Shown here in pieces: positions 32,216 to 42,621 of a stretch of 64,000 nt of DNA. Numbering within the stretch: the stretch's first letter is position 1; the number at the start of each line of letters is the position of its first letter. Origin of the DNA: Xanthostigma xanthostigma (Eukaryota > Arthropoda > Insecta > Raphidioptera > Raphidiidae); the NCBI GenBank assembly GCA_963575645.1, contig OY754469.1, positions 48,566,753 to 48,630,752 of the forward strand, given 5' to 3'. The position numbers and the translations under genes were made by a program. Below the pieces are notes generated by a model. It saw only the letters and a program-made list of their open reading frames with translations. It had not been told where the DNA came from and searched no databases.

Positions 32216-33670
32216 AATCAGTATCAAATGAACAAAACCAAGTAATATTAATTACTTACCATTTTCCTTGTTGTGACCGGGCTACGTGATCTTAGACACC
32301 ACATTTCTGATAACAATTATAATGATAATACCAACAGTGCATTCAAATGAACAAAAAAAGAGCTAACAACCCTGCATTTTGAATAGACAACAATTCGTTG
32401 TTTAGAATTCATAGGAGGCAGTGCCGGATTAATCATTAGGCAGAGTAGGCAACTGCCTAGGGGCCCCGCATCGACTAGGGGCCCGTGCACGCACCAAGAA
32501 AAAAACTTTTCATTGAACGAAAAATTTATTTGAAAATTTGTGCGAAATTTCCCAACAACAATATTATTTTCTTTCGTTGTTTATTGTTATTTATTGCATT
32601 TAACAAGATAAAATTTAAAATAACTACGTCACGTCGCATTTCTCTTTCCTGACCCATCAAAAAACCTGGATCATCAATTATCCATAACCTATTCATTAAG
32701 ACCATTTCAATAAAGCTAACGAGTCAGGTAAGGCGATGCTGCAGAATCTAATCAAAGTAATCATGTTACAAATATCACATAAGACATTGAAGTGACAGGA
32801 TGCCTGGAGCCGATCATCTGGAAGTTACATCCCTTCATCAGCTTGAAAAGACCTTATTGTATTGCCTAGGAGCCCGGATAGATGTTTAGGAATCAGTTTA
32901 TGCAAAAAAATCGATTTTTTCACATGGGGTGACTCCCTTAAGCTTCAATCACAGCAAATGGTTTTGCCGATTTGTTAACCTTTTCACAAATTCAATAGGA
33001 AAGATCATTATTGTTCCTGTACAGTTTTATAAATCGGAGAGACGTTTAGTTCTGATGATAAACGACGTGTCCTTTAATAATAATAATTCCGAATCACACA
33101 CACTGTCTGTATTTATAGATGGCAACTCTTAAGTGCTTTCTGGCAACAGAAAGAAAGCCTGTGTTTGTGTATTATATCTGCAGTGCAGAGCGAACAGATA
33201 ACTACTTTATCGTCGATTAATCTTAGTCTCCGAGTAATATTACCGGGCAGTATATAAATCATGTGAGTTTTGAGTGATTTCTCTGTGACACATATAAAGA
33301 AACAAAACTATATACATAATATATATAACCTTTTTTATTCATTCTTTTCACAGAAAGAGAGTGAAAAATATCGTCTGCCTTAGGCCCAAGCCTTTGCTAA
33401 CAAATTGTTCTTTATGTCGGAAAAGCGGGAGAAAATGAATAATAAAAATTTGTTCTCAAGCAGCTTGTCTGATGTGTAGGCAAGCAGCCGGCAAAAAATA
33501 AATATACAGCGTGTTTGCCTTGACGTTATTTTATTGTTCGGTTGTAATGTAATTAATTTTATTTAGTAGTATTCGAATTTTTTTTTCGACACTAAACAGC
33601 ACTGTTTATAGAGAGGAAACAAAACCGGATTTACGAAATTGTAACAAAATTTATTTCTCCAATGTCGTCT
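32216..33670. other. Mostly unassigned; hAT-like end near 32,411
   Basis: gcagtgccggattaatcatt with aggcaactgcctaggggccc (32,410-32,470) resembles a hAT terminus (CAGTGCCGG). No convincing opposite end was found. ORFs at 32,929-33,132 and others lack known domains. Confidence 0.4.
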
Positions 33671-34079
33671 TCAAACCAGATATATTAATACGCTAAAGTT
33701 AAAGATGTTTGCCTCCCTTTTTAGAAAAAACCACACAATTTCTCCACATAAATTATATATCATTTTACAGATAATTGCTTGTTCTACTGACATCGGCAAC
33801 TAAAAAATTTATTATTGCTTTTGTTTTTGTAAATTAATTAAAATACAGCAACGCTGAACAACGTTTGCCATCTGACGGCTTTAATTTTGAAACAACGTCA
33901 ACACTTCGATCTGTCATCTGACCTTCATATTGCTATACAACAAAAAGAAGAACGTTATAAGCAGTGTGCAAAATCAGAAACGAATTGAATACCTGCAATC
34001 ATATTTAAAAAATAATTTTGTACAGTGATAATTATTATACTAATTATTTAGTGTGAATAATTCGCACAGGTCACTCTAG
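33671..34079 (+). mobile_element. Non-autonomous Helitron family H1, copy 3 (shorter)
   Basis: gatatattaatacgctaaag start region, shared interior (aaagatgtttgcctcccttt, cgttataagcagtgtgcaaa) and the 3' end gtgtgaataattcgcacagg, tcactCTAG before T. An internal section of about 170 bp present in copies 1 and 2 is missing. Confidence 0.8.
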
Positions 34080-34760
34080 TATTTTATATTACGTACACAG
34101 AAAAACGTGTTTTTAGATTTTTTTCTGTCTGTTTTTACCAGCATCATTCAAAAACGGCTGATAACATTTGGTAGACTATTATCATAGAGATATTAGACTA
34201 GAGTACGCGAGTGAGCCGTGAAAGTATCTGCAATTCAGAGAGAGAAAAGTTCCCTATCTCTATGGTAACTAATGATACAAAACAATACTGATTTGAGTAA
34301 ACAAATATCTGGTTTTCTGGATTTTCTGCAGCGTTCTTTCTCTCAGGACAGTGAACTCTAGTTACTTCTATCTCTATGATTATTATTTAGTATTAGTGGT
34401 ACTTTTTATTCGGCTATATTCGAGTAAAACTTTATTTTTGAATTTCAATTGCATACATTTTACACCTTCTTCAAAACGACATTTTTCTAGATATTTTAGT
34501 CAAAAAGGTAGAAAAGAGATTTTTTTTGTATAAATCAATACAATAAACGGCTTGAGAGGACACTTCCCACGTGTAGAAAATCTAAAGATTACAATCTAAA
34601 GTCAGTATCAATCCTAAATTTTCTGGTGAAAGTGACACCTTGTATACGTCACAAAATAATACACATTTGTATTATCTAAGAGTGTATGTGTTTGGTAGGA
34701 AATAAAAGCTAGAAGATACTCGGTTCAGTATTACTGTATTCTTTATATAGTACAGACTGT
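34080..34760. other. No recognised gene
   Basis: AT-rich, ORF at 34,351-34,533 unsupported. Confidence 0.4.
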
Positions 34761-34766
34761 ATTCAT

Positions 34767-35308
34767 TAGTGATGTGCCGGATATCTGTATCCGTATCCGC
34801 GGATATCCGAGGGAGAAGAAAGGATCCGTATCCGTATCCGCTAGTTTTTGGCGGATCTGTTACGCATCTTTTACCTTTTAATTTTCAATTCATAGATGAA
34901 ATTATAGATATATAGGTGATTAGGTAATAATGAAAAACTGTATAATTCCATTCACATTTTTTTTATTTTTTAAAATAGTATTTGGCACCTTTATATTGCA
35001 AACATTTATCGTAGTGAGTACCATACCAATAGTATATAACTCAAAGGTACTAAAAAACTATCTTTATAATGAGATATTGCACATCGATCTTTGGAAAGAG
35101 ACAATCTGCTATGAGAGTTAACTCTTAAAGAGGTCAATAACTTTTTCCCATAACAGATAGTCTCTTTCCAAAAGTCGATGCAATATTTACCGCCGCGTAC
35201 TCTAAGAAAGTTAAGATCCGTATCCGTATCCGCGGATCTTGAAACCAAATATCCGTATTCAGATTCGTATCCGCGGATATACATTTTTAACGATCCGGCA
35301 CATCACTA
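34767..35308. mobile_element. hAT-type MITE rich in TATCCG repeats
   Basis: The ends TAGTGATGTGCCGGAT and its inverse are flanked by ATTCAT on both sides (6 bp exact; hAT elements usually duplicate 8). Subterminal (TATCCG)n stretches such as ctgtatccgtatccgcggat occur at both ends. The interior holds a second inverted repeat (cacatcgatctttggaaaga and inverse). ORFs here are products of the repeats. Confidence 0.75.
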
Positions 35309-35855
35309 ATTCATATACACACAGCCGACTTACAACACACACATAAAACATACGCAAACAAAGAGAGAAGTAGCGTTAGGTGTGAGTGGAGTCCTGGTCG
35401 ACTGGCCGACTGCAGGACCTCAAAGCATTTGTCCTGCTGCCTGCAAGCAAGCAGTCACAGCAGACTGTAACTGTATAACGACTGGCCTGCCCTGCACGTC
35501 TTACAGCCGAACTTCAGAGCGGCGTATCCATAGACAACAGGCGAATGCATGACCGCGTTTTCAGGATTCAGTGTCCAACGGGGGTCCTATTAATGTCTAT
35601 CCGTCCGTCCGTCAACGGCTTCTGACACAAACGGAATGCAATTTTTTAACCCAAAATTATTTCTCCAAGCGAAACAAACTAATAAATCTGACAGTAAAAA
35701 AGCGCACATTATATAATATTTTTTATTTTATTACACGCTTTATATTAGTTTCACTTGTAAGTTTGTATGTATGTATGCATGTTTGTTTGTTTGTAACCTC
35801 GTTTGGACTACAGCAAGTGGTTTATTACTGTTAGTATGTTATGCCACTACTGCAA
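35309..35855. other. No recognised gene
   Basis: Unassigned sequence with a short simple repeat (gtatgtatgtatgcatgttt, gtttgtttg) at 35,763-35,795. The ORF at 35,571-35,834 is not supported. Confidence 0.4.
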
Positions 35856-35856
35856 G

Positions 35857-35945
35857 AGCAATCGTTGACCGAGCGGTCTAAGGCGCTAGTCTTCGCTGAC
35901 AACTCTCGGATTCACCGGTCGTGGGTTCTAATCCCGTCCACGACG
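35857..35945 (+). tRNA. tRNA-like sequence with long variable arm (probably pseudo)
   Basis: Box A-like accgagcggtctaaggcg and box B ggttctaatcc, with a long variable arm (actctcggattcaccggtcg), resemble class II (Leu/Ser) tRNAs. The acceptor pairs as tcgttg with ccacga, with one mismatch. The anticodon stem does not pair cleanly, so I cannot give an anticodon and favour a tRNA-derived repeat head. Confidence 0.5.
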
Positions 35946-36004
35946 AAATAAAAAAGTTGTTTTTTTTCGGAAAATTTTTGACAATAAATCGAACTAAAAA
36001 GTGG

Positions 36005-36307
36005 AAAATAAATATAGTTTAAAAAAAACTAAAAAACACGCTTTATATCGAACTAAAAAGTAAAAAATATTTTTTTTAAAATAAGCTTAAAACAATTATG
36101 AATAAAAAATAGTATTATTGTGAAAAAAGCGTGGGGCGCTCGATGTACGAAAATGTGGAACAAAGCGCCCCACACTTTTTTCACAATAATGTATACTAGT
36201 ATTTTTTATTCATTATTGTTTTAAGCTTATTTTAAAAAAAATATTGTTTACTTTTTAGTTCGATATAAAGCGTGTTTTTTAGTTTTTTTTTAAACTATAT
36301 TTATTTT
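36005..36307. mobile_element. Foldback element with CGTGGGGCGC core, copy 2
   Basis: Arms of about 140 bp (36,005-36,140; 36,164-36,307) are almost perfectly inverted and meet at gcgtggggcgct / agcgccccacac with a 23-nt centre. Arm words tttagttcgatataaagcgt and ttattgttttaagcttattt occur in both. It is directly preceded by the tRNA-like sequence. Confidence 0.85.
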
Positions 36308-36636
36308 ATAGTTGTAATGCAATGATCTTTAGCCACTAGACAGAACAACATATCTAGCAAGGCACGCTTTGTCCATGGATGTATATATGTATGTGTATAT
36401 AATATATTTCAAATGTTAGTTTTGTGAAAATCTGCAACTCTGCTAACACAATGTAGGTACTTTTACATGTCTCGCGACTTTTCTTTTGAAAACAAGAAAA
36501 AGAAAAATTTTATATACTCATTTTCATGATATATGTGCATAGCGTCAGAAAACTAAAATAATTTCAAACTATATTTTTAGAATTGCACACCAAACAATTC
36601 AATTTTCAACGATGCAATTTTTACGATCTATATTAG

Positions 36637-37000
36637 GCATATATATATTTAATAATTTACTATATGAAACATTGTCTATCTACTCAATGTGTGGTGAGTG
36701 AACGCAACAAAGCGCATCGAAAACATCACTGCGTCTCTTTCTTCGATGTAATTCCCTCATTTCTCCGATGATAGGATTGGTTGATGTACTTGCATTCAAT
36801 CTGAATGAAGTATCGCTGTTTCAAAAACATTGTCTTTTTCTGACATTAACATGGGCGTACCCAGATTTTCGCCCGTGCTTGTTTGCCCTCCTGGATACGC
36901 AAGTGCTTACAGCTTAAAAAAAGACAGAAGTATATGTTTGCATCTTAATGGTTCGATTGCGATTTTATTCCTATATGCTCAGTATAGAAATCTAGTCGTG
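36637..37000. repeat. Long inverted repeat, right arm (partner 31,832-32,215)
   Basis: tctatctactcaatgtgtgg, tctttcttcgatgtaattcc, ggttgatgtacttgcattc, aacatgggcgtacccagatt and tatatgctcagtatag are the inverse of the left arm. Confidence 0.75.
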
Positions 37001-37009
37001 AAATAATTA

Positions 37010-37590
37010 ATACTTTAAAGCCGTTTTTGCACTCTTCACAGATCTATAACATTAATATCCTTCGTAATCTTCTGTGAGTCAGTTTTATCAAAAAAATCTA
37101 ATTTGTAAATTTTCTTTATTAACATGATTTTCCGGAAGTATCGTCGAGTTTTTATGAAATATTGAAATTTATTAATGTTCCATTATGAAATATATATTCT
37201 GCACTTTCTCTCGTTAAAACGATGTATGTTTCACTACAATGTGAACGAATTAACACACTCAAATCGGTATCACAACTTTTTTCCTTTCAATATTTATAAA
37301 TGCTTTTCACAGTGTCATGTGATTATTGGGTTAAATCTGTTGCGAACAGAGTTCATATACGAATTGAGCTTGATCAGTTTGATGTAGCGGAGTTGTATGT
37401 ATGCGTCACATGTTCCGAATCGAACCCGTGACCATCGATGTATCGTTTCCGTAATATTGGCCCGTCGCTTTCCAACATCGCACATATATATCAAAATGTG
37501 AAGCGTATGAATTATGTATGTAGGAGGTTTCGGTTGGCCACTGTACCCATCTACACGCGAAAAAATTTCGCGCCATCAACAACAAGATAT
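37010..37590. other. No recognised gene
   Basis: ORFs at 37,175-37,387 and 37,406-37,672 have no recognisable domain; the second runs into a repeat. Confidence 0.4.
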
Positions 37591-37597
37591 TTGTATT

Positions 37598-37950
37598 TTT
37601 CAAATCTTTGATTAACGTCTGATTAGAATTAAATAAAATTATCGACCAATTTTTCAGACAATATATTAACAAAATATAATTAATACATTAACGTTTCGAT
37701 CCCGATTTGGATCTTCTTCAGAATGGATCTAAAAATATAAAAAAAATAATTAATACTTATTTAGTTTCTATTTATTTTTAACGAAATTCGTGAATAAATA
37801 GAAACTAAATAAGTAGTAATTATTTTTTTATATTTTTAGATCCATTCTGAAGAAGATCCAAATCGGGATCGAAACGTTAATGTATTAATTATATTTTGTT
37901 AATATATTGTCTGAAAAATTGGTCGATAATTTTATTTATTGAAAAAGTAT
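37598..37950. mobile_element. Palindromic family A element with paired hammerhead-like modules
   Basis: Arms of about 150 bp are inverted around about 37,793. The minus module (37,686-37,725) and plus module (37,843-37,882) each read CATT, CTGAAGA, GATCC-loop-GGATC, GAAAC, GTT, AATG, so both stems are paired. The ends carry aaataaaattatcgaccaat and its inverse. This is the best-preserved copy of the family. Confidence 0.85.
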
Positions 37951-38204
37951 TTGTATTTTTGTTTATGACAATTCAATTGGCCATTTTAATCACTTTTTTA
38001 CAGACTTTTATTTAGTTTGGTGTTTGTATGTCTGAAATCAAATCTTGCTGGTTTTTGACTCACTTCCCGGTTTCCGATTGAGCTGAAATTTTGCATACGT
38101 GTGTAGTTACGATGACAATACACTATTATAATATCTAACTGAACGGTCCGGCTTTCGCCCGATTGCAAATCGCCCTTTTAATAAAGCACACTAAAAAAAT
38201 AAAA

Positions 38205-38818
38205 ACAATTCAAATTCAAACTTTATTAGTCAAAAACACAATTAAAATTGTACAGACATTGTCAATAAAAAAGTGATACAGAAATAGAAAAGATACAGAA
38301 TTACAGTAAATTTGGATATATTTTTTTAAAACTTTGTGTCATATTGCACATATAATATTCGTCGAAACTGTAAAATGGTTCTAAGATCAAAAATTGCTTT
38401 GTGAATTTTTTGAAATATTTAAAAGAAAGTCCTTTTATTTTCTCCGGTAAAAGGTTAAAAAGTTTATGTCCCATAAAGTCTGGGCTTTGCTGACAAATTT
38501 CTAAGCGGTGATACATCACAAGAACTTCATTTTTGCTTCTGGTATCATAGTTATGATGATCGGCACCGGTTGATAAATTATCAATATTTGCTTTAAAGTA
38601 ACACAACACGTTGAAGATATACAAGTTAAAAACAGTCATAATACACCTTATCGCCTTTTTTTGTAGTAAGAGAATTTTATCTACATCTGAGGCGCAGCCC
38701 CAAAGCAATATTCCATAAGAGATGTTAGAATGGAAAAAAGCAAAATAGATTAATCTTAGTGTCTCAGGGGACACTATTTTTTTTAGTTTATACAAGGAGT
38801 ATATTGCCTTGGCTACTT
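38205..38818 (-). pseudogene. 5'-truncated non-LTR retrotransposon, RT C-terminal part
   Basis: Coding 38,816-38,301: begins in frame with AKAIYSLYKLKKIVSPETLR and includes LIYFAFFHSNISYGILLWG, the region after the RT palm and thumb in CR1/Jockey-type ORF2. It ends FDEYYMCNMTQSF then a short tail and stop. The catalytic FADD motif is upstream and missing, so the copy is dead on arrival. The 3' UTR (38,205-38,300) has ttcaaactttattag on the plus strand and matches the fragment at 26,985-27,215. Open over 172 codons, it may be a fairly young insertion. Confidence 0.85.
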
Positions 38819-38842
38819 AAATAAACGAAAAAAAAAAGTAAA

Positions 38843-39393
38843 CAAGTTTTTATTAGTTGTTAATAAAATTATTTTATTCAACACGCGTGAGTAATGTGTA
38901 ATTTCGGGGCCCTGCTAAACGTGGGAGAAATAATATATTACTTCACTAGTGTAATAATGAATTTTCTGGACCAATAGAAACTCAGTAGCAAGCCCAAGCG
39001 CTAAATAATGAAAAAAAACTGCAAGCAGCTTCTGGACCAATAGGAACGTGGTAGGCGGTATTGTATACCTACTTATATGAAAACAGCATCGCAATTCAGC
39101 GAAGTCATGGCAAACTTGTGTATACACTGACGGTGGTACGTCAATCAATGAAGTGATTTATTATTTTTCCCTCTTTTATCAGGGCCCCGATTACATATTA
39201 CTCCTGCTAGTTGAATAAAGTATTATGTGCGACTATTGATCGAAGGAGAATATTCCATTCGCGTGCGTTTTACCGCACTCGCTGCGCTCGTGCGGCAAAT
39301 TTCACGCTCATGGAATCTTCTCCTTCTCTCACTAGTCGCACAATATACTATTAACTCCTTAGTTTTTTTTATTAACAACTAATAAAAGCTTGT
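38843..39393. mobile_element. Composite TIR element, copy 1
   Basis: Outer TIRs: aaacaagtttttattagttg, ttaataaaa and inverse at 39,365-39,393. Inside are two blocks. Block one, 38,878-39,230, has its own inverted ends (ttattcaacacgcgtgagta ... tactcctgctagttgaataa). Block two, 39,228-39,355, is a 120-bp quasi-palindrome (tgtgcgactattgatcgaag ... ctagtcgcaca) with ctcgctgcgctcg at its centre. Both blocks recur adjacent to each other at 55,020-55,590. It contains ttctggaccaatag (inverse ATTGG) twice. Confidence 0.75.
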
Positions 39394-39580
39394 TTAAAAA
39401 AAGGTTTATTTATTCATATTCGTTTCTTAAAGCCGCTGCACGAAGAGCTGGTTTTACCGTCGTATTCAATGCACTAGATTGCAAGCGTATTATGGCGCCG
39501 CTGACTTTTGTGACGGTTTGTAAGTATGTTGGCTTTTAATTCTGAAATCCAGCCTGTGACCTAGCAGCGGAACCCGCAGT

Positions 39581-39768
39581 CAGGGGCGGATTTAGAGGAC
39601 GGCAAAACTTAGTGAGATTTTTTTTTCTACTACTTTTTAATATCCAATGGCAACCAGCTACAACAAACGAAAAAAGACTTTTGTTGTGGAAATAAAAGGA
39701 TCTTTTTTTTGCTCTCCTATTTTGTGCCGACACACGATAAAATTTGCCAAGAATCAAATCCGCCCCTG
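39581..39768. mobile_element. hAT MITE, 188 bp, exact 8-bp target duplication
   Basis: The ends CAGGGGCGGATTTAG and its inverse are flanked on both sides by CCCGCAGT (39,573-39,580 and 39,769-39,776). TIR type and 8-bp duplication are hAT signatures. It has no coding; the ORF at 39,536-39,808 crosses its ends. Confidence 0.9.
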
Positions 39769-39799
39769 CCCGCAGTGCTAGTACGACATCAAGCACAAG

Positions 39800-39852
39800 C
39801 CCCAGCAACGATTCTAGCGGAAAAACCAGCCTCGTGTGCAGTGGCCTTTTAG
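39800..39852. mobile_element. Harbinger-like element, terminal fragment
   Basis: ttctagcggaaaaaccagcc followed by tcgtgtgcagtggcctttta matches the right end of the elements at 41,725-42,163 and 60,647-61,040. Confidence 0.6.
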
Positions 39853-40194
39853 TCTTTATATATTCAAAGATGTTAATGAATTCTGTAACACCTTCGAGGA
39901 ATGGTGCTCATTTTTTTATGTGTCGAGTGTATACAAGGCAACATTGCACGAGACTGCAAGGCTTCTATGTAATGTTTCCTGCACTCTACCGCTCCATGTA
40001 CGTCCTATATGTAGATAATATACAGGGTGTCAGAAAAAATCAGCTGAAATTTCAGGAGTGTATTCCTAAAAAAAGTTATATCATCATATATGTTCGATTC
40101 GGATAGGTTAGCTAGTTATCTTGTTGAAGGAAAAAAATCAGACATAATACTTTTTATTGATCAAAAATTAAATTTGCAACAATTATTATCTATT

Positions 40195-40440
40195 ATTTTA
40201 TTCAACATATTTATTAACGTAAGTTTGTAACATGAATATTATTTAATTCAACATATTTATTAATGTAAGTTTGTAGCATGAATATTATTTAATTCAATAC
40301 ATTTATTAATTTAAGTTTTTTAACATGAACTCCCTAGTTCATACGCTCCGCAGCCATCTTGCCTCTGTTTCTTTACATTACCACCAGGGTACACCAGTGT
40401 CGGCGTGGCTTTTTAAGACGTGGTCTTACACATTCAAAGT
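40195..40440 (+). repeat. 46-bp tandem repeat (2-3 units) with conserved flank
   Basis: aacatatttattaacgtaag units are followed by tcatacgctccgcagccatc, ttgcctctgtttct and accagggtacaccagtg. Same unit and flank as 6,735-7,830. Confidence 0.85.
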
Positions 40441-40489
40441 ATTAATCACATTTTATTAACACGATTAAATATGGAGTTTGTCGCATTCT

Positions 40490-40918
40490 GCGGTAATAAT
40501 AATAATGCGCATAACGTCCGTTTCTCGACTTTATGTCATAACAGAAACCATTCACACCATTACTATTTTCTATCTCTCACATTTCCTGTTATTTTCCACA
40601 GTTTTAAACTTCCGTTAATTAATAGCAATGGGCGAATGAAGGAATTTTTAGGAAATTATGGTAAGGTAGGCAAATTTTGAGCCATAGGCGTTTGACAGGT
40701 AATCGGCCATGGCCTTGAATAAGGGACCATCTCGATATTTATCTGGAATTATTGAGGGAAACCATGGAAAACCTCAACAAGATCGCCGGTACAGGAATTA
40801 CCGTTTCTCGGCGAGAGGCAGCAGGAGAAAGTCCCAGCCATATCTGCTCCCGCCGGGATTCAAACCCGGTACCTCCCGACTGCGAGTCTAGTTCTCTCAC
40901 CACTACACCACCCCGCTT
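40490..40918 (-). mobile_element. tRNA-derived SINE family S1, copy 2
   Basis: Minus-strand head with box B (ggtttgaatcccggcggg), body and (ATT)n tail. Target-site duplications were not resolved. The ORFs at 40,709-40,961 are SINE sequence. Confidence 0.85.
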
Positions 40919-41149
40919 GGTATTTGAGGATGAAACCGAATTTTCTCTGCAGCATTCTTAAAGGTTATAATCCAGTGGAGTTAAGTCTGAAGATCGTGGT
41001 GGCCAAGAAATTGTTTTCAAAGTCTAACTCCTTACAGTTTTGAACAGTTGGTTGTTTTCTTCAACAAGTTATAGCTTGCTCACCTTTTCGAATCTAACCT
41101 GAGGAATACATTCCTGAATTTCGGCAAATTCCTCACGGGACACTCTGTA

Positions 41150-41724
41150 TTATGTTGTAGGTGGATACTTCTCGCAGTCTTCGCGTACCTCCAGTAAAAC
41201 TGTTTCATCTGTTGATTTATAAAATAGCTTTACGTCGACTTTACCGTTTTTCCGATGATATATTTTTACACCTTTCCATAAAATACTATTCACTTTGATG
41301 AACATATTTGTTCTTATACCTACACTTTAACGGAATTTGGCTTAGTTCTAAGAAATGTATGACATGAAATTGTAAATATTTATGGCTAACGTTTTGAATC
41401 TACTACCGATCAGATCGAAAAGGACGTATACTTTCTCAAAAATGAGGAAAATCCATTTGAAGAATACTGAATATCGTTTAGTAGTTATAATTTTTTATTT
41501 ACGTTTGTTTTCTGGTTGTTGCAGGTCAATCGATAGAGATCCACCATCTATCATTGCGCAATCTTCTTCCAGAAACAGATCACTTCATGACTTACGAAGG
41601 CTCCACTACGCATCCAGGCTGCTGGGAGACGACTGTCTGGATAATAATGAACAGGCCTATTTATATTAGCAATCAAATGGTAACTATAAGTATTTATATA
41701 TATTAGTGGTTTAAAATTAAGTTA
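41150..41724. other. No recognised gene
   Basis: The 95-codon ORF at 41,382-41,669 contains a stretch RSIDRDPPSIIAQSSSRNRS with a cag just before (ttgcaggtcaatcg), which could be a splice acceptor. There is no recognisable domain, so I leave it uncalled. Confidence 0.3.
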
Positions 41725-42163
41725 AGGACGCTGCACACGAGGCTAGAAACGCTGCTAGAAATTCTGCTAGCCGGTAGGCTGGGTACGAAGCTAGAAATTA
41801 CGTCACTGCGGGCTGGCCTGCTAGCTCACAAGATAGGTTTCAAAATTAGAACAAGGGCTATTTTCCCTGCGAGATTTGCTGCTATGAGCAAGAACCAATC
41901 AGGAAGGAGTCTCTTGTCACGTGGGCACTTGAACAAACACCCACAAACCAACATGGTGTCGCATTCTGTTCAGAGTCAAACAACAGACACGTTTTGCTCT
42001 GTGTTTATATTCGAACTGTCACTGCGCGCGTACCAGATCTATCCACAAATAGTCTCGTGTGAAGCGAGCACTTAACAGCAATCAAGAAAACCAGCGCTAG
42101 AAAACTAGTAGGCAAATCTAGCAAGGAATCTAGCAGCGTTTCTAGCGTCGTGTGCAGCGGCCT
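41725..42163. mobile_element. PIF/Harbinger-like MITE with TTA target duplication
   Basis: TIRs of about 40 bp (aggacgctgcacacgaggct, agaaacgctgctaga and inverse), flanked by TTA on both sides (41,722-41,724; 42,164-42,166). A 3-bp TTA/TWA duplication is the PIF/Harbinger signature. 439 bp; no transposase. Confidence 0.85.
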
Positions 42164-42186
42164 TTATAAACAATTCGATAGATATT

Positions 42187-42400
42187 ACTATATATAAAAT
42201 CTCGCTAAACATATCTGTAGCTGAAAATCTATTGGTTTTTGGGCTATGCGCCCGTGGACATTTTTCTTAGTGACCTTTAAACTATAAAATAAAACCATTT
42301 TCGATCAATTTAATCGAGAACCAAATCCCATAAGGTTCGTGCGGGGTCCTTTAACAGAATTGCAGCACTGGTTCTATTTTTGTTAATTATAATAAAAGCT
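42187..42400 (+). mobile_element. Helitron-type 5' fragment, family H3
   Basis: atatataaaatctcgctaaa, catatctgtagctgaaaat, tagtgacctttaaactataa as at 18,556. No 3' end. Confidence 0.5.
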
Positions 42401-42621
42401 TACCGGGTCTATATAGGTGTTTATTTTCGTTGCAGCTGTATGCTTTACGAAAGCTAATGCAGGGTTCGGAGGATGCCCCCAAAGCGCCGTTGGGGAATAA
42501 TGCACGTCCTTTGCAGCCCATCCATCATCGCACAGTGCGAACCAACATTGACTTCCATAATAAACAGGTTAGTAACTCTTCTTTTGTTAAAGTGTAACGC
42601 GACATTATGGACCTTGTTATA

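Larger units (their letters stand above)
40021..41149. mobile_element. TACAGGGTGTC-ended TIR element hosting a SINE and a tandem array
   Basis: tacagggtgtcagaaaaaat with ggagtgtattcct at the left is answered by aggaatacattcct and cgggacactctgta at 41,103-41,149. A short 46-bp array (40,195-40,310) and SINE S1 copy 2 (40,490-40,918) are nested inside. The family is not assigned. Confidence 0.6.

Noticed and set aside
39836-40018. Possible cysteine-containing exon at 39,836-40,018
   Set aside because: No splice signals or recognisable family; both overlapping frames look equally coding-like, so there is no support.
40709-40961. Conserved small proteins also at 48,903, 51,469 and 62,820
   Set aside because: They are translations of the tRNA-derived SINE in various frames.
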